NCBI GenBank assembly: GCA_046331465.1
Contig: JAXLQV010000003.1
Span: 186,001 to 250,000 of the forward strand
Source: UBA5066 sp046331465
GTDB taxonomy: Bacteria; Acidobacteriota; Thermoanaerobaculia; UBA5066
Length of the DNA: 64,000 bases
Reading direction: 5' to 3'
How positions within the stretch are numbered: the stretch's first letter is position 1; each line of letters starts with the position of its first letter. Below the pieces are notes generated by a model that ran no database searches, had not been told where the DNA came from, and saw only the letters and a program-made list of their open reading frames with translations. The position numbers and the translations under genes are program-made. This document shows, in pieces, positions 1 through 8,149 of this stretch.

Positions 1-31
1 CTGACCCGGCATCCCCGCCGCGTCCCTCCCC

Positions 32-54
32 GGGCCGCCCTCGCCGGGCGGCCC
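32..54 (+). terminator. Rho-independent terminator of an upstream gene
   Basis: Perfect 9-bp inverted repeat GGGCCGCCC / GGGCGGCCC around a 5-nt loop, followed by CTTTCGTT. It probably ends a rightward gene lying before the window, just ahead of the M24 peptidase promoter. Confidence 0.6.
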
Positions 55-61
55 CTTTCGT

Positions 62-67
62 TAACAT
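62..67 (+). promoter_or_regulatory. -10 element TAACAT of a leaderless promoter
   Basis: TAACAT lies 7 nt before the ATG at 75, so transcription should start at or within a base or two of the start codon. No Shine-Dalgarno sequence is visible. It matches the TANNNT-N5-10-start pattern seen in front of many genes in this window. No clear -35 element is seen. Confidence 0.45.
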
Positions 68-74
68 CCCGCCC

Positions 75-1403
75 ATGAAGAGCGCCCTCGCGGACCTCTA
101 CCGTGCCCACGTCGCCGAGCGCCAGCGGACGACGGAGCGAGCCCTCGCCGAGACCGGCTTCGACCGGCTCCTCCTCCACTCCGGCGTCCCCTTCACCTAC
201 TTCGCCGACGACAACGACGCCCCGTTCCACCCGACGCCGCACTTCGCGCACTGGGCGCCGGTCGAGGGTCCGGGGCACGTCCTCGAGATCCGCCCCGGGA
301 AGAAGCCGCGTCTCGTGAGGTTCCAGCCGCGCGACTACTGGTACGCGCCGCCGCAGCCGGCGCCCGACTTCGTCGCGGCCGTGATCGAGGTCGTCGAGAC
401 CGAGACGCCCGAGGCCGTGTGCTCCGCGATCGGGGCGAACGGCGCGCGCACCGCGTTCGTCGGCGGCGCGACGGAGGAGGCTGCCGCGTTCGGCGTCGCC
501 GCCGACGCCGTGAACCCGAGGGCCCTCGTCGCGCGGCTCGACTGGGAGCGCTCGTACAAGAGCGCCTACGAGGTCGAGACGCTGGCCGAGGCAACCGTCC
601 CCGCCGCGCGCGGCTTCCGCGCCGCCGAGGAGGTGTTCCGCGACGGGGCGACCGAGATGGAAGCGCACCACGCCTTCCTCGCCGCCGCCGGCGTGATGGA
701 GGAGTGGCTCCCGTACCCGACGATCATCGGCTTCGACGAGCGCTCCGCGACGCTCCACTACCACGGCAAGCGCGGGACGTGGGCCGCGCCGGGGAAGACG
801 ATGCTCGTCGACGCCGGGGTCTCCGTCCGCGGCTACGGCTCGGACATCACCCGCACGTTCACGGGCGAGGGGTGCGACCCGCTCTTCGTCGACCTCGTCG
901 CCGGCATGGAGGCGCTCCAGAAGGAGCTCGCGGCCGCGCCGCGCCCCGGGATGAGGTACCTCGACCTCCACGTGAGGGCCCACGTCCTGATCGGCGACCT
1001 CCTCCACCGCGCCGGCGTCCTGAAGGTGGCGGGAGACGCCGCGGTCGCGAAGGGGCTGACGCGCCCCTTCTTCCCGCACGGCCTCGGGCACTTCCTGGGG
1101 ATCCAGGTTCACGACGTCGCGGGACGCTTCGCCGACCGCGAGGGGACGCTCGCCCCGCCGCCGCCGGAATATCCGGCGCTCCGGACGACCCGGACGATCG
1201 AGGAGGGGATGCTCTTCACGATCGAGCCCGGCCTCTACTTCATCCCGATGCTCCTCGACGAGCTCCGCGCCGGCGCCGACCGCGGCCTCGTCGACTGGGC
1301 GCTCGTCGACCGCCTCACGCCGTGCGGCGGGATCCGCGTCGAGGACGACGTCTTCGTCGAGGCGGACGGCGTCCGCAACCTGACGCGCCCCGAACTTCCA
1401 TGA
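75..1403 (+). CDS. pepQ: M24-family metallopeptidase, Xaa-Pro dipeptidase (prolidase)
   Basis: A 442-residue pita-bread-fold peptidase that should remove the amino acid before proline in dipeptides, in the cytoplasm (no signal peptide). All five metal ligands of the family are visible: two Asp in LVDAGVSVRGYGSDITRTF, His in FFPHGLGHFLG, Glu in FTIEPGLYF and Glu in IRVEDDVFV. The length and the residues before the catalytic domain fit PepQ of Gram-negative bacteria (about 440 residues). The ATG at 75 follows a TAACAT -10 box by 7 nt and is probably leaderless. Agmatine catabolism genes follow on the same strand after a hairpin. X-Pro aminopeptidase is the main alternative; I favour prolidase from length. 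Confidence 0.88.
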   Translation: MKSALADLYRAHVAERQRTTERALAETGFDRLLLHSGVPFTYFADDNDAPFHPTPHFAHWAPVEGPGHVLEIRPGKKPRLVRFQPRDYWYAPPQPAPDFVAAVIEVVETETPEAVCSAIGANGARTAFVGGATEEAAAFGVAADAVNPRALVARLDWERSYKSAYEVETLAEATVPAARGFRAAEEVFRDGATEMEAHHAFLAAAGVMEEWLPYPTIIGFDERSATLHYHGKRGTWAAPGKTMLVDAGVSVRGYGSDITRTFTGEGCDPLFVDLVAGMEALQKELAAAPRPGMRYLDLHVRAHVLIGDLLHRAGVLKVAGDAAVAKGLTRPFFPHGLGHFLGIQVHDVAGRFADREGTLAPPPPEYPALRTTRTIEEGMLFTIEPGLYFIPMLLDELRAGADRGLVDWALVDRLTPCGGIRVEDDVFVEADGVRNLTRPELP

Positions 1404-1404
1404 T

Positions 1405-1430
1405 CGCGGGGGTTTCTCGATCCCCCCGCG
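1405..1430 (+). terminator. Intergenic hairpin between pepQ and aguA
   Basis: Inverted repeat CGCGGGGG / CCCCCGCG with a 10-nt loop directly after the prolidase stop codon. There is no U-tract, so it may be a weak terminator, an mRNA 3' stabiliser or a partial attenuator before aguA. Confidence 0.35.
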
Positions 1431-1455
1431 CCCCCCACGAGGGAGTTCGCCCTTC

Positions 1456-2517
1456 ATGAGGCGTCCCGACGAATCCCCGCGCGAGGCGGGCTTCGCGCAG
1501 CCCGCGGAGTGGACCCCGCACGAGGCCTGCTGGCTCGCCTGGCCGAGCCACGGGGAGCTCTGGGAGGAGGCGCTCGGCCCGGTGCAGGACGCCTTCGTCG
1601 CCTTCGCCCGCGCCATCGCCGACCCCGGACCGGACGGACCGCGGGGCGAGAGGCTCGAGGTCCTCGCGCCGAACGCCGCGAGGGCGGAGGAGGCGCGCGC
1701 GCGCCTCGCCGGCCTCGGCGCCCGCGTCCACGAGATCCCGTTCGGCGACATCTGGATGCGCGACATCGCGCCGATCTTCGTGACGTCGGGAGCGGGCGAG
1801 GTCGCGGCGGCCTCGTTCGCCTTCAACGGCTGGGGCGGCAAGTACGACCTCCCGGGCGACAGGGAGGTCTCGATGCGCGTCGCGAAGGCGTCGGGCCTCC
1901 CGACGTTCCGCGACGAGCTCGTCCTCGAGGGGGGCTCCGTCGAGCCGGACGGCGAGGGAACCCTCCTGACGACGCGGCAGTGCCTCCTGAACCCGAACCG
2001 CAACCCAGGCCTGACGCAGGCCGCGCTCGAGGCGCGCCTCCGCGATGGCCTCGGCGTCGACTCGGTCCTCTGGCTCGGCGACGGCCTGATCAACGACCAC
2101 ACCGACGGGCACGTCGACACCGTCGCCCGCTTCGTCGCGCCGGGCGTCGTCCTCTGCATGGAGCCCTCGGGCGGCGGTGACCCGAACGCGTTCGCCCTGA
2201 AGGAGATCCTCCGCGACCTCGCTGCGATGCGCGACGCGAAGGGGCGGAAGCTCGAGGTCTTCACGGTGCCGTCGCCCGGCGTCGTCACCGACCCCGACGG
2301 GGAGCTGATGGCCGCGAGCTACGTCAACTTCTACGTCGCGAACACGACGGTCACGGTCCCCGTCTACGGCGTCCCGAACGACGGGCCCGCCCTGAAGCGG
2401 ATCGAGAAGCTCTTCCCCGGCCGGCGCGTCTTCGACGTCCCGGCGCGCGAGCTCCTCCTCGGCGGCGGGGCCTTCCACTGCATCAGCCAGCAGCAGCCCT
2501 CCGGAGGTCGCGGATGA
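1456..2517 (+). CDS. aguA: Agmatine deiminase
   Basis: Hydrolyses agmatine to N-carbamoylputrescine and ammonia, the second step of the arginine-decarboxylase route to putrescine. At 353 residues it fits the PAD_porph/AguA family. Visible signatures are WPSHGELW near the N-terminus, FGDIWMRDIAPIF, LEGGSVEPDG, the His segment NDHTDGHVDTVARF and the nucleophilic Cys in GGGAFHCISQQQP at the C-terminus. The last codons overlap aguB as ATGA, so the two are translationally coupled. A GAGGGAG ribosome site lies about 11 nt before the ATG. No arginine decarboxylase is in the window, so agmatine must come from elsewhere. Confidence 0.93.
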   Translation: MRRPDESPREAGFAQPAEWTPHEACWLAWPSHGELWEEALGPVQDAFVAFARAIADPGPDGPRGERLEVLAPNAARAEEARARLAGLGARVHEIPFGDIWMRDIAPIFVTSGAGEVAAASFAFNGWGGKYDLPGDREVSMRVAKASGLPTFRDELVLEGGSVEPDGEGTLLTTRQCLLNPNRNPGLTQAALEARLRDGLGVDSVLWLGDGLINDHTDGHVDTVARFVAPGVVLCMEPSGGGDPNAFALKEILRDLAAMRDAKGRKLEVFTVPSPGVVTDPDGELMAASYVNFYVANTTVTVPVYGVPNDGPALKRIEKLFPGRRVFDVPARELLLGGGAFHCISQQQPSGGRG

Positions 2518-3377
2518 CGAGCGAGCCCCTCCACATCGGGATCGTCCAGTGCGCGCTCGGCGGCAGCCGCGAGGAGAACGTGGACCGCGTGCTCCGCCTC
2601 GTCCGCGCGGCGGCGGGGCTCGGCGCGAGGCTCGTCGTGACCCCCGAGCTCCTCGAGGGGCCCTACTTCTGCCGCGAGGAGAAGGACGCGTTCTTCGAGT
2701 GGGCGCGCCCCGTCGAGGGGAACCCGACGCTCGCCCGGTTCCAGGCGCTCGCGAGGGAGCTCGGCGTCGTCCTCCCCTTCTCGTTCTTCGAGAAGGCCGG
2801 CAACGCCTACTACAACACCCTCGCGATGGTCGACGCGGACGGCGCGCTCCTCGGCACCTACCGCAAGAGCCACATCCCCGACGGCCCGGGCTACGAGGAG
2901 AAGTTCTACTTCCGCCCCGGCGACACCGGCTTCCGCGTCTTCGCGACGAAGGCGGGAAAGGTCGGCGGCGCCGTCTGCTGGGACCAGTGGTACCCCGAGT
3001 GCGCGCGGGCTCTCGCGCTCCTCGGCGCCGACGTCCTCGTCTACCCGACCGCGATCGGCTCCGAGCCGGCGAATCCCTCCCTCGACACGCGCGACCGCTG
3101 GCGGCGCGCGATGGTCGGGCACGCCGTCTCGAACGTCATCCCCGTCGCCGCCTCGAACCGCGTCGGCGAGGAGGACGGCCAGCTCTTCTACGGCTCGTCG
3201 TTCGTCGCCGGGACCGACGGCTCCTTCCTCGCCGAGATGGGGCGCGAGGAGGAGGGGGTCCGCGTCGTCACGGTCGACCTCGCGGCGGTCCGGCGCGAGC
3301 GCGCCTCGTGGGGCTTCTTCCGCGACCGGCGGCCGGAGCTCTACGGCGTCCTCCAGACGGCCGACGGGCGCGGCTGA
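2514..3377 (+). CDS. aguB: N-carbamoylputrescine amidohydrolase
   Basis: A nitrilase-superfamily amidase that converts N-carbamoylputrescine to putrescine, CO2 and ammonia, completing the step begun by AguA. The Glu-Lys-Cys triad is visible in TPELLEG, TYRKSHIPD and GAVCWDQWYPE. The 287-residue length and the segment PDGPGYEEKFYFRPGD are typical of AguB. The start overlaps the aguA stop by 4 nt, and both cytoplasmic enzymes should be co-expressed. All catalytic residues are present. Confidence 0.93.
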   Translation: MTSEPLHIGIVQCALGGSREENVDRVLRLVRAAAGLGARLVVTPELLEGPYFCREEKDAFFEWARPVEGNPTLARFQALARELGVVLPFSFFEKAGNAYYNTLAMVDADGALLGTYRKSHIPDGPGYEEKFYFRPGDTGFRVFATKAGKVGGAVCWDQWYPECARALALLGADVLVYPTAIGSEPANPSLDTRDRWRRAMVGHAVSNVIPVAASNRVGEEDGQLFYGSSFVAGTDGSFLAEMGREEEGVRVVTVDLAAVRRERASWGFFRDRRPELYGVLQTADGRG

Positions 3378-3435
3378 GGGGGACGGCCCCGGGAGGTGCC
3401 GGATTCCGACAGAGCGGCCACGCGCCCGCTCTGGG

Positions 3436-3441
3436 TAGAAT
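3436..3441 (+). promoter_or_regulatory. -10 element TAGAAT upstream of the lpxL-like gene
   Basis: TAGAAT is the best form of the -10 box seen repeatedly in this window. It is followed after 6 nt by ATG 3448, which opens only a five-codon frame (stop at 3463-3465), so transcripts for the acyltransferase may start with a minimal leader ORF. Confidence 0.4.
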
Positions 3442-3584
3442 CCGCCGATGCGGAGAGCGGCCTGAACACGACCTCGACGCTGATCCCGGTGCCGGTGGAC
3501 GCGGGGCCGATCGTCTCGCGCGCCCTCGAGGAGGCCGCCGGGCGTCCGACGACCTCGGACCGCGGCCGCGCGGATGGTCCGCGC

Positions 3585-4511
3585 GTGAGGCAGGTGAGCC
3601 GGCCCCTGACGGCCCTCGCGGGGAGGACGATGCTCGGCGTCACCTCCCGCCTCCCCCTGCGCGGCCTCCACGCGCTCGCCCGGCGGGTCGGGGACCTCGG
3701 GTCCGTCCTCCCCCTCCGCGAGTCGAGGGCCACCCGTGTCAACGTCGCCCTCTGCTTCCCGGAGCTGACGGAAACCGAGCGCCGCCGCTTCGAGCGCGAG
3801 AGCCTCGAGGAGGCCGCCTGCATGGTCGCCGAGCTCGGCCACCTCTGGCTGCGCCCGATCGACGAGATCCTCGACCGCGTCGTCGAGGTGCGCGGCGAGG
3901 AGCACCTGCGCGAGGCGATCGCGCGCGGCCGCGGAGTCGTCGTCGCGGGACCGCACCTCGGCGCCTGGGAGCTGCTCGGCCTCTGGATGGCCGTCCGCTA
4001 CTCGATTACGTCGCTCTACCGCAAGCCGCGGGTCCGCCAGCTGGAAGGGATCTACTGGGAGGCGCGCAGCCGTAGCGGGGCACGGCTCCTCCCCGCCGAC
4101 GCCTCCGGCATCCGCGCGTCGTGCCAGGCGCTCCGCCGCGGCGAGGTCGTCGGCATCCTCCCCGACCAGGACCCGGGACTGGGCTGGGGAGAGTTCGCGC
4201 CGTTCTTCGGCGTCCCGGCGAACACGAGCACGCTCGTGCCCCGCCTCGCCTCCCGGTTCGGGTCCGCCGTCCTCCTCGCCTTCGCCGAGCGCCTCCCCAG
4301 GGGGGAGGGCTACCGGATCCACGTCCGGCCGGGCTCGGCCGAGATCGCCTGCGGGAACTTCCTCGCCGGCGCCCGGGCGCTGAACCGGGACGTCGAGAGC
4401 CTCGTCCGGCTCGCGCCGCGCCAGTACCTCTGGAGCTACAAGCGCTTCCGCACCCGGCCTCCCGGGAGCCCGAGCTTCTACCGCGGTCCGGCCGAATCCG
4501 GCCGCGACTGA
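3585..4511 (+). CDS. LpxL/HtrB-type lysophospholipid (lipid A late) acyltransferase
   Basis: A member of the bacterial late-acyltransferase family that adds an acyl chain to lipid A or a related lipid at the inner membrane. The HX4E catalytic motif is seen as HLGAWE (His124, Glu129 from the chosen start), with the downstream segment GILPDQDPG typical of the family. The frame stays open back to 3396, but those first 63 residues match nothing I recognise, while GTG 3585 puts the usual amphipathic N-terminus (SRLPLRGLHALARRVG) near the start; GTG 3489 or 3495 and ATG 3630 are alternatives. It implies an outer membrane with lipid A. An alkaline phosphatase follows 5 nt later. Confidence 0.8.
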   Translation: MRQVSRPLTALAGRTMLGVTSRLPLRGLHALARRVGDLGSVLPLRESRATRVNVALCFPELTETERRRFERESLEEAACMVAELGHLWLRPIDEILDRVVEVRGEEHLREAIARGRGVVVAGPHLGAWELLGLWMAVRYSITSLYRKPRVRQLEGIYWEARSRSGARLLPADASGIRASCQALRRGEVVGILPDQDPGLGWGEFAPFFGVPANTSTLVPRLASRFGSAVLLAFAERLPRGEGYRIHVRPGSAEIACGNFLAGARALNRDVESLVRLAPRQYLWSYKRFRTRPPGSPSFYRGPAESGRD

Positions 4512-4516
4512 AGACC

Positions 4517-5632
4517 GTGGCCGGGCATCGAACGAGACGGTCGGGTTCCTTTCCCCTCGCGACGCTCCGCCTCCTTTCCGGGCTGCTCCTCGCCCAGCTC
4601 CTCCTGCCGGCTCCGCTTGCCGCGGCGGACGTGCCCCCGTCCCGCCCGCGGAACGTCGTTCTCGTCATCGGCGACGGGATGGGGCTCTCCCACCTGACCG
4701 CGGGGCTCGTCTCCGCCGGGGGGCACCTCGCGATCGAGGGCTTCCCGGTCGTCGGCCTCTCGAAGACGAGCTCGGCGGACAACCTCGTCACCGACTCCGC
4801 CGCGGCCGCGACCGCGATGGCCTGCGGAGTGAAGACGAGGAACGGCGCGATCGGGGTCGACCCCGACGGCTGCCCCGTCCCTTCGCTCCTCGAGCTCGCC
4901 CGGGCGCGATTCATGAAGACCGGCGTCGTCGTGACGAGCAGCATCACCGACGCCACGCCGGCCGCGTTCCTCTCGCACCAGCCCTCCCGGAAGCTGCAGG
5001 AGGCGATCGCGATCGACATCGTCGTCTCCGGGGCCGACCTCCTCGTGGGCGGCGGGCGCTGCTTCTTCACCTCCCGCCCCGACCGCCGGTACCTGCTCGG
5101 CGAGCTGTCCGCGCGGGGCTACGCGGTCGTCGAGGACGCGGCGAAGCTCGAGGCCGCCCCCGCCGGAAAGCTCGCGGCCCTCCTCGCGGAGGAAGACCTC
5201 CCCCGGATGACGACGGGGCGGGGGGGCCTCCTCCCGGCCGGCGTCGCGGTCGCGCTCCGGAGGCTGCCGGGGGACGAGGGCTTCTTCCTTCTCGTCGAGG
5301 GGTCCCAGATCGACTCGGCCGCGCACGACAAAGACGCCCGGGGCGCGACGGCCGAGGTCGTCGACCTCGACCGCACCGTCGCGCGGCTCCTCGAGTTCGC
5401 CGCCGAGGACGGCGAGACCCTCGTCGTCCTGACGGCCGACCACGAGACGGGCGGGCTGGCGCTGACCGGGGGCTCCGCGTCCGAGCGGAACGTCGAGGCC
5501 GGCTTCGTGGCGAAGTCCCACACCGCGACGATGGTCCCCGTCTTCGCCTTCGGCCCCGGGGCCGGCGCGTTCGCCGGCGTCTACGAGAACACGGCGATCT
5601 TCGCGAAGCTCCGCGCGGCGCTCGGCCTCTGA
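4517..5632 (+). CDS. Secreted alkaline phosphatase
   Basis: A 371-residue phosphomonoesterase of the alkaline phosphatase superfamily, expected in the periplasm. A hydrophobic signal segment (LRLLSGLLLAQLLLPAPLAAA) precedes the mature part. Metal-site Asp is in VIGDGMGLS, the phosphorylated Ser in VTDSAAAATA, and further ligands are in DSAAHDKDA, TADHETGG and SHTATMVPVFA. It is shorter than E. coli PhoA (about 450 residues) and lacks some insertions, closer to compact PhoB/PhoD-like forms of Bacillus. GTG 4517, 5 nt after the acyltransferase stop, is chosen because it gives a normal signal peptide. No Pho box is evident, so it may be expressed with the preceding gene. Confidence 0.85.
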   Translation: MAGHRTRRSGSFPLATLRLLSGLLLAQLLLPAPLAAADVPPSRPRNVVLVIGDGMGLSHLTAGLVSAGGHLAIEGFPVVGLSKTSSADNLVTDSAAAATAMACGVKTRNGAIGVDPDGCPVPSLLELARARFMKTGVVVTSSITDATPAAFLSHQPSRKLQEAIAIDIVVSGADLLVGGGRCFFTSRPDRRYLLGELSARGYAVVEDAAKLEAAPAGKLAALLAEEDLPRMTTGRGGLLPAGVAVALRRLPGDEGFFLLVEGSQIDSAAHDKDARGATAEVVDLDRTVARLLEFAAEDGETLVVLTADHETGGLALTGGSASERNVEAGFVAKSHTATMVPVFAFGPGAGAFAGVYENTAIFAKLRAALGL

Positions 5633-5645
5633 GGCTTCCGCGCCG

Positions 5646-7154
5646 TCAGGAGACGACGGCCAGCTCGTGCAGGTAGTCGACGAACGAGCGGACCGCGCCG
5701 TCCAGGCCCTCCACCTTCGGGTTCGACGACTCGACGACGTAGTACTCGTCCGGCGCGTGCGCGCCGCTGCCGTGCCCGAGGCCGAAGTGGCCGGAGGCGA
5801 GCTTCAGCGGGGCGTCCGTGAAGACCCAGCCGGGGTAGGAGCCGGCGTTGCGCGGCCAGAGGAACGGGTCGAGCTTCGCCCTCCCGTAGACCGCCATCTC
5901 CGCCCGGATCAGGGCCGCGTCGGCGCTCGTCTCCGTGGGGCCGTAGCCGCCCGTCGCGTTCACCTCGACGTCCCCGAAGCCGTGGCTCGCGAGGTGCGCC
6001 TTCAGCGCGGCGAGGGCGCCGTCGTAGGTCATGTCGGGGACGAGCCTCAGGTCGAGCTTGGCGACCGCACGGTGCGGGAGGACCGTCTTCCCTCCCGGGC
6101 CGGTGTAGCCGCCGACGAGCCCCTCGATGTTCACCGTCGGGCGGAAGCAGAGCCGCTCCAGCGATTCGCGCCACGAGGCGTCGCCGGCCCAGCGCGTCAC
6201 CCCGAGGACCTTCTTCGCCGTCGCCTCGTCCATCCGCCGGGCCGCCTCGTCCAGCATCGCGCGCTGGGCCGGGGTCGGCCCCTTCGCCGCGGTCGCGAGA
6301 CCCTCGATGGCCGGGTCGCCGTCCTTCGTCACGAGCGTGGCGAGCGCCTGCACGAGGTGGAAGGCCGGGCTGTCGAGCCGGGCGCGGTTCGCGGAGTGGA
6401 CGTCCTTCGACGGCCCCCGCCCCCACTTCTCGCCGCTCGCGACGAGCTCCAGCTCGACGACCCCCTTGGCCCCGAGGCTGACGGTGACCGTCCCGTCCGG
6501 GTCCTGCGCGGCCGAGGGCATGAAGACGCCCATCGTCTTCGCCAGCGCGGCGCTCACCTCGGGCCGCCTCACGACCTGGTGGAAGTGGGGCGAGCCGATC
6601 TCCTCCTCCCCCTCCGCGACGAGGACGAGGTTCACCGGGAGCTTCCGCCCCGCGCCGCGGATGGCGTGGAGCGCCGCGAGGAGCGCCGCCTCGGGCCCCT
6701 TCTGGTTGACGGCGCCGCGGCCCATGATGACCTTCCCGAAGCCCGGCTTGTCGACGAGCCGCGCCTCGAACGGCGGCGACGACCACTCCGAGGGGTCGAC
6801 CTGCTTCACGTCGTACATGAAGTAGAGCCCGACCGTCCGCTTCGCCCCGGCGTCGAGCGTCGCGAAGACGCCCGGCTTGCCGTCGGTCGGCACGCGCGTC
6901 ACCTGCTGGAAGCCCGCCTCGCGCGCGAGCTGCATCATCAGCTCGCACCCTTCCTCCGAACCCCGGTTCTCCGCGGCGATCGAGGGGACGCGGATCCACT
7001 CCTGGAGCCGCTTGAGCGTCTCGTCGTGGCGCTTCGTGATCTCGGCGTAGACCCCCGAGAGTTCGTCTCCGGCGAAGGCGAAGCGCGGGAAGGCGAGAGC
7101 GGCCGCTCCGGTTGCGGCAGCGCCGAGGACGTCGCGTCGCGTGACGTAAGGCAT
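5646..7154 (-). CDS. Tat-exported M20-family dipeptidase-like protein with altered metal site
   Basis: A 502-residue protein of the M20 (PepV/CNDP-like) family. The N-terminus carries a twin-arginine signal (TRRDVLGAAATG), so it should be exported folded. The fold is clear from EGEEEIGS, the dimerisation domain around residues 220-360 and the late His in GSGAHAPDEYY. However, the first metal ligand motif GHYDV reads YFMYDV (His to Met), and the bridging Asp of GRGASDDKG reads GRGAVNQKG (Asp to Asn). The general-base Glu pair remains. Either the substrate or metal use has changed or it is no longer a metallopeptidase. TAGACT lies 5 nt before the ATG. Its 3' end converges on the phosphatase gene. 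Confidence 0.82.
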   Translation of the reverse strand: MPYVTRRDVLGAAATGAAALAFPRFAFAGDELSGVYAEITKRHDETLKRLQEWIRVPSIAAENRGSEEGCELMMQLAREAGFQQVTRVPTDGKPGVFATLDAGAKRTVGLYFMYDVKQVDPSEWSSPPFEARLVDKPGFGKVIMGRGAVNQKGPEAALLAALHAIRGAGRKLPVNLVLVAEGEEEIGSPHFHQVVRRPEVSAALAKTMGVFMPSAAQDPDGTVTVSLGAKGVVELELVASGEKWGRGPSKDVHSANRARLDSPAFHLVQALATLVTKDGDPAIEGLATAAKGPTPAQRAMLDEAARRMDEATAKKVLGVTRWAGDASWRESLERLCFRPTVNIEGLVGGYTGPGGKTVLPHRAVAKLDLRLVPDMTYDGALAALKAHLASHGFGDVEVNATGGYGPTETSADAALIRAEMAVYGRAKLDPFLWPRNAGSYPGWVFTDAPLKLASGHFGLGHGSGAHAPDEYYVVESSNPKVEGLDGAVRSFVDYLHELAVVS

Positions 7155-7159
7155 GGCGG

Positions 7160-7165
7160 AGTCTA
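7160..7165 (-). promoter_or_regulatory. -10 element TAGACT, leaderless promoter of the M20-like gene
   Basis: Read on the minus strand, TAGACT ends 5 nt before ATG 7154. No Shine-Dalgarno sequence fits between, which supports a leaderless transcript. Confidence 0.4.
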
Positions 7166-7213
7166 GCCCCCGCCGCCCCGCGGGATCGAGAGAGGGAGAG
7201 AGAGATCGAGACT

Positions 7214-7239
7214 GGCCGCGGCGCGGACGCGCCGCGGCC
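7214..7239 (-). terminator. Terminator of the pirin gene
   Basis: Perfect 11-bp inverted repeat GGCCGCGGCGC / GCGCCGCGGCC with a 4-nt loop, just after the pirin stop on the minus strand. It is followed by a long pyrimidine run (the complement of the GA-rich tract at 7188-7211). Confidence 0.55.
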
Positions 7240-7247
7240 CGCCGGCC

Positions 7248-7949
7248 TCACGCCAGGTCGAAGACGAGGAGCTCGGCCTCGGCGCCCGCGCCGCGGAGCG
7301 TGAACGCCGACTCGTCCGAGGCCGCCAGGCCGTCCCCCGCCGAGAGGCGGTTCCCGTTCACGTCGGCCTCCCCGCGGAGGACCTGCACCCAGAGGTGACG
7401 CCCCTTCGCGATCTCGAGGGGGACGCTCTCGCCGTGGCGGAGGACGGTCGCGTAGAGGCTCGCGTCCTGGCGGATTGCGATCGACCCGTCGTCGCCCGTG
7501 CCCGAGGCGACGAGGCGGAGCTTCCCGCGCTTTTCGGACTCGGCGAACGTCTTCTGGCCGTAGCGGGGCGCGTAGCCGCGACGGTCGGGAACGATCCAGA
7601 TCTGGACGAAGTGGACCGGCTCCTTCTCCGAGGCGTTGAACTCGCTGTGCCGCACGCCCGTCCCGGCGCTCATGTACTGGACGTCGCCGGGGACGATCGT
7701 CGAGCCGTTCCCCATGCTGTCCTTGTGGGCGAGCGTCCCCGAGAGGACGTAGGAGACGATCTCCATGTCGTTGTGCCCGTGCGTGCCGAAACCGGCGGAC
7801 GGGACGACGCGGTCTTCGTTGAGCACCCGGAGCGCACGGAAGTTCACGTGCTCGGGGTCCCAGTAGTCGGCGAACGAGAAGGTGTGGCGGGTGTCGAGCC
7901 AGCCGTGGTCGAAGTGGCCTCGGTCGTCGCTCTTCCGGATCGTGATCAT
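7248..7949 (-). CDS. Pirin-family bicupin protein (YhhW/quercetinase-like)
   Basis: A 233-residue cytoplasmic pirin. The N-terminal cupin carries the metal-binding pattern: HGHNDMEIVSYVL with two His and a Glu, then the fourth ligand in GVRHSEFN. FGTHGH and MSAGTGVRHSE are diagnostic. Family members act as quercetin 2,3-dioxygenases or as redox-sensing regulators; the substrate here is not visible. ATG 7949 is chosen because it starts the conserved MITIRKSDDRGHF and has GGGGAGG 6 nt upstream; 16 further codons are open upstream. A strong -24/-12 promoter candidate lies at 8014-7999, and a divergent sigma-54 activator of the XylR type starts at 8156, making it the likely regulator. Confidence 0.87.
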   Translation of the reverse strand: MITIRKSDDRGHFDHGWLDTRHTFSFADYWDPEHVNFRALRVLNEDRVVPSAGFGTHGHNDMEIVSYVLSGTLAHKDSMGNGSTIVPGDVQYMSAGTGVRHSEFNASEKEPVHFVQIWIVPDRRGYAPRYGQKTFAESEKRGKLRLVASGTGDDGSIAIRQDASLYATVLRHGESVPLEIAKGRHLWVQVLRGEADVNGNRLSAGDGLAASDESAFTLRGAGAEAELLVFDLA

Positions 7950-7998
7950 CGGGACCTCCCCGGGGCGGCCCCCTGGGGCGCCCCTCGCCCGGGACAAT

Positions 7999-8014
7999 TG
8001 CAGGACGCGGGCCA
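7999..8014 (-). promoter_or_regulatory. Sigma-54 (-24/-12) promoter candidate for pirin
   Basis: Minus-strand reading TGGCCCGCGTCCTGCA matches the consensus TGGCACGN4TTGCA with two mismatches and correct spacing (GG and GC both kept). Predicted start near 7988 gives a leader of about 39 nt with a GGGGAGG ribosome site. Confidence 0.55.
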
Positions 8015-8116
8015 GCCACGCCTGCCCGGAGCGCGGGGACTCGTTGGGATCAAACGATTTCAGTTGAACAGCTTACGACGACGCCGCATCCGGCAGGTGG
8101 CACCGTCCCGGTCGAT

Positions 8117-8138
8117 TCGAGAGAGCCTTTCCTCTCGA
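8117..8138. promoter_or_regulatory. Inverted repeat, candidate activator binding site
   Basis: TCGAGAG-N8-CTCTCGA lies about 100 bp upstream of the pirin -24 element and directly before the activator gene start. The position fits an enhancer site of the divergent XylR-type regulator, and could also serve autoregulation. Confidence 0.45.
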
Positions 8139-8143
8139 TTTGA

Positions 8144-8149
8144 CATGAT
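8144..8149 (+). promoter_or_regulatory. -10-like CATGAT before the activator gene
   Basis: CATGAT lies 6 nt before ATG 8156, the spacing seen for other putative leaderless starts here. It matches TATAAT at 4 of 6 positions, so support is weaker than for the TAGAAT sites. Confidence 0.25.

Noticed and set aside
3396..3584. N-terminal 63-residue extension of the LpxL-like protein as a new domain
   Set aside because: It shows no hydrophobic or conserved pattern, contains a likely promoter (TAGAAT at 3436), and the family normally starts near GTG 3585.
7188..7211. GA-rich tract as a functional repeat or promoter element
   Set aside because: It is a short low-complexity purine run after the pirin terminator; best seen as the pyrimidine tail of that terminator on the minus strand.
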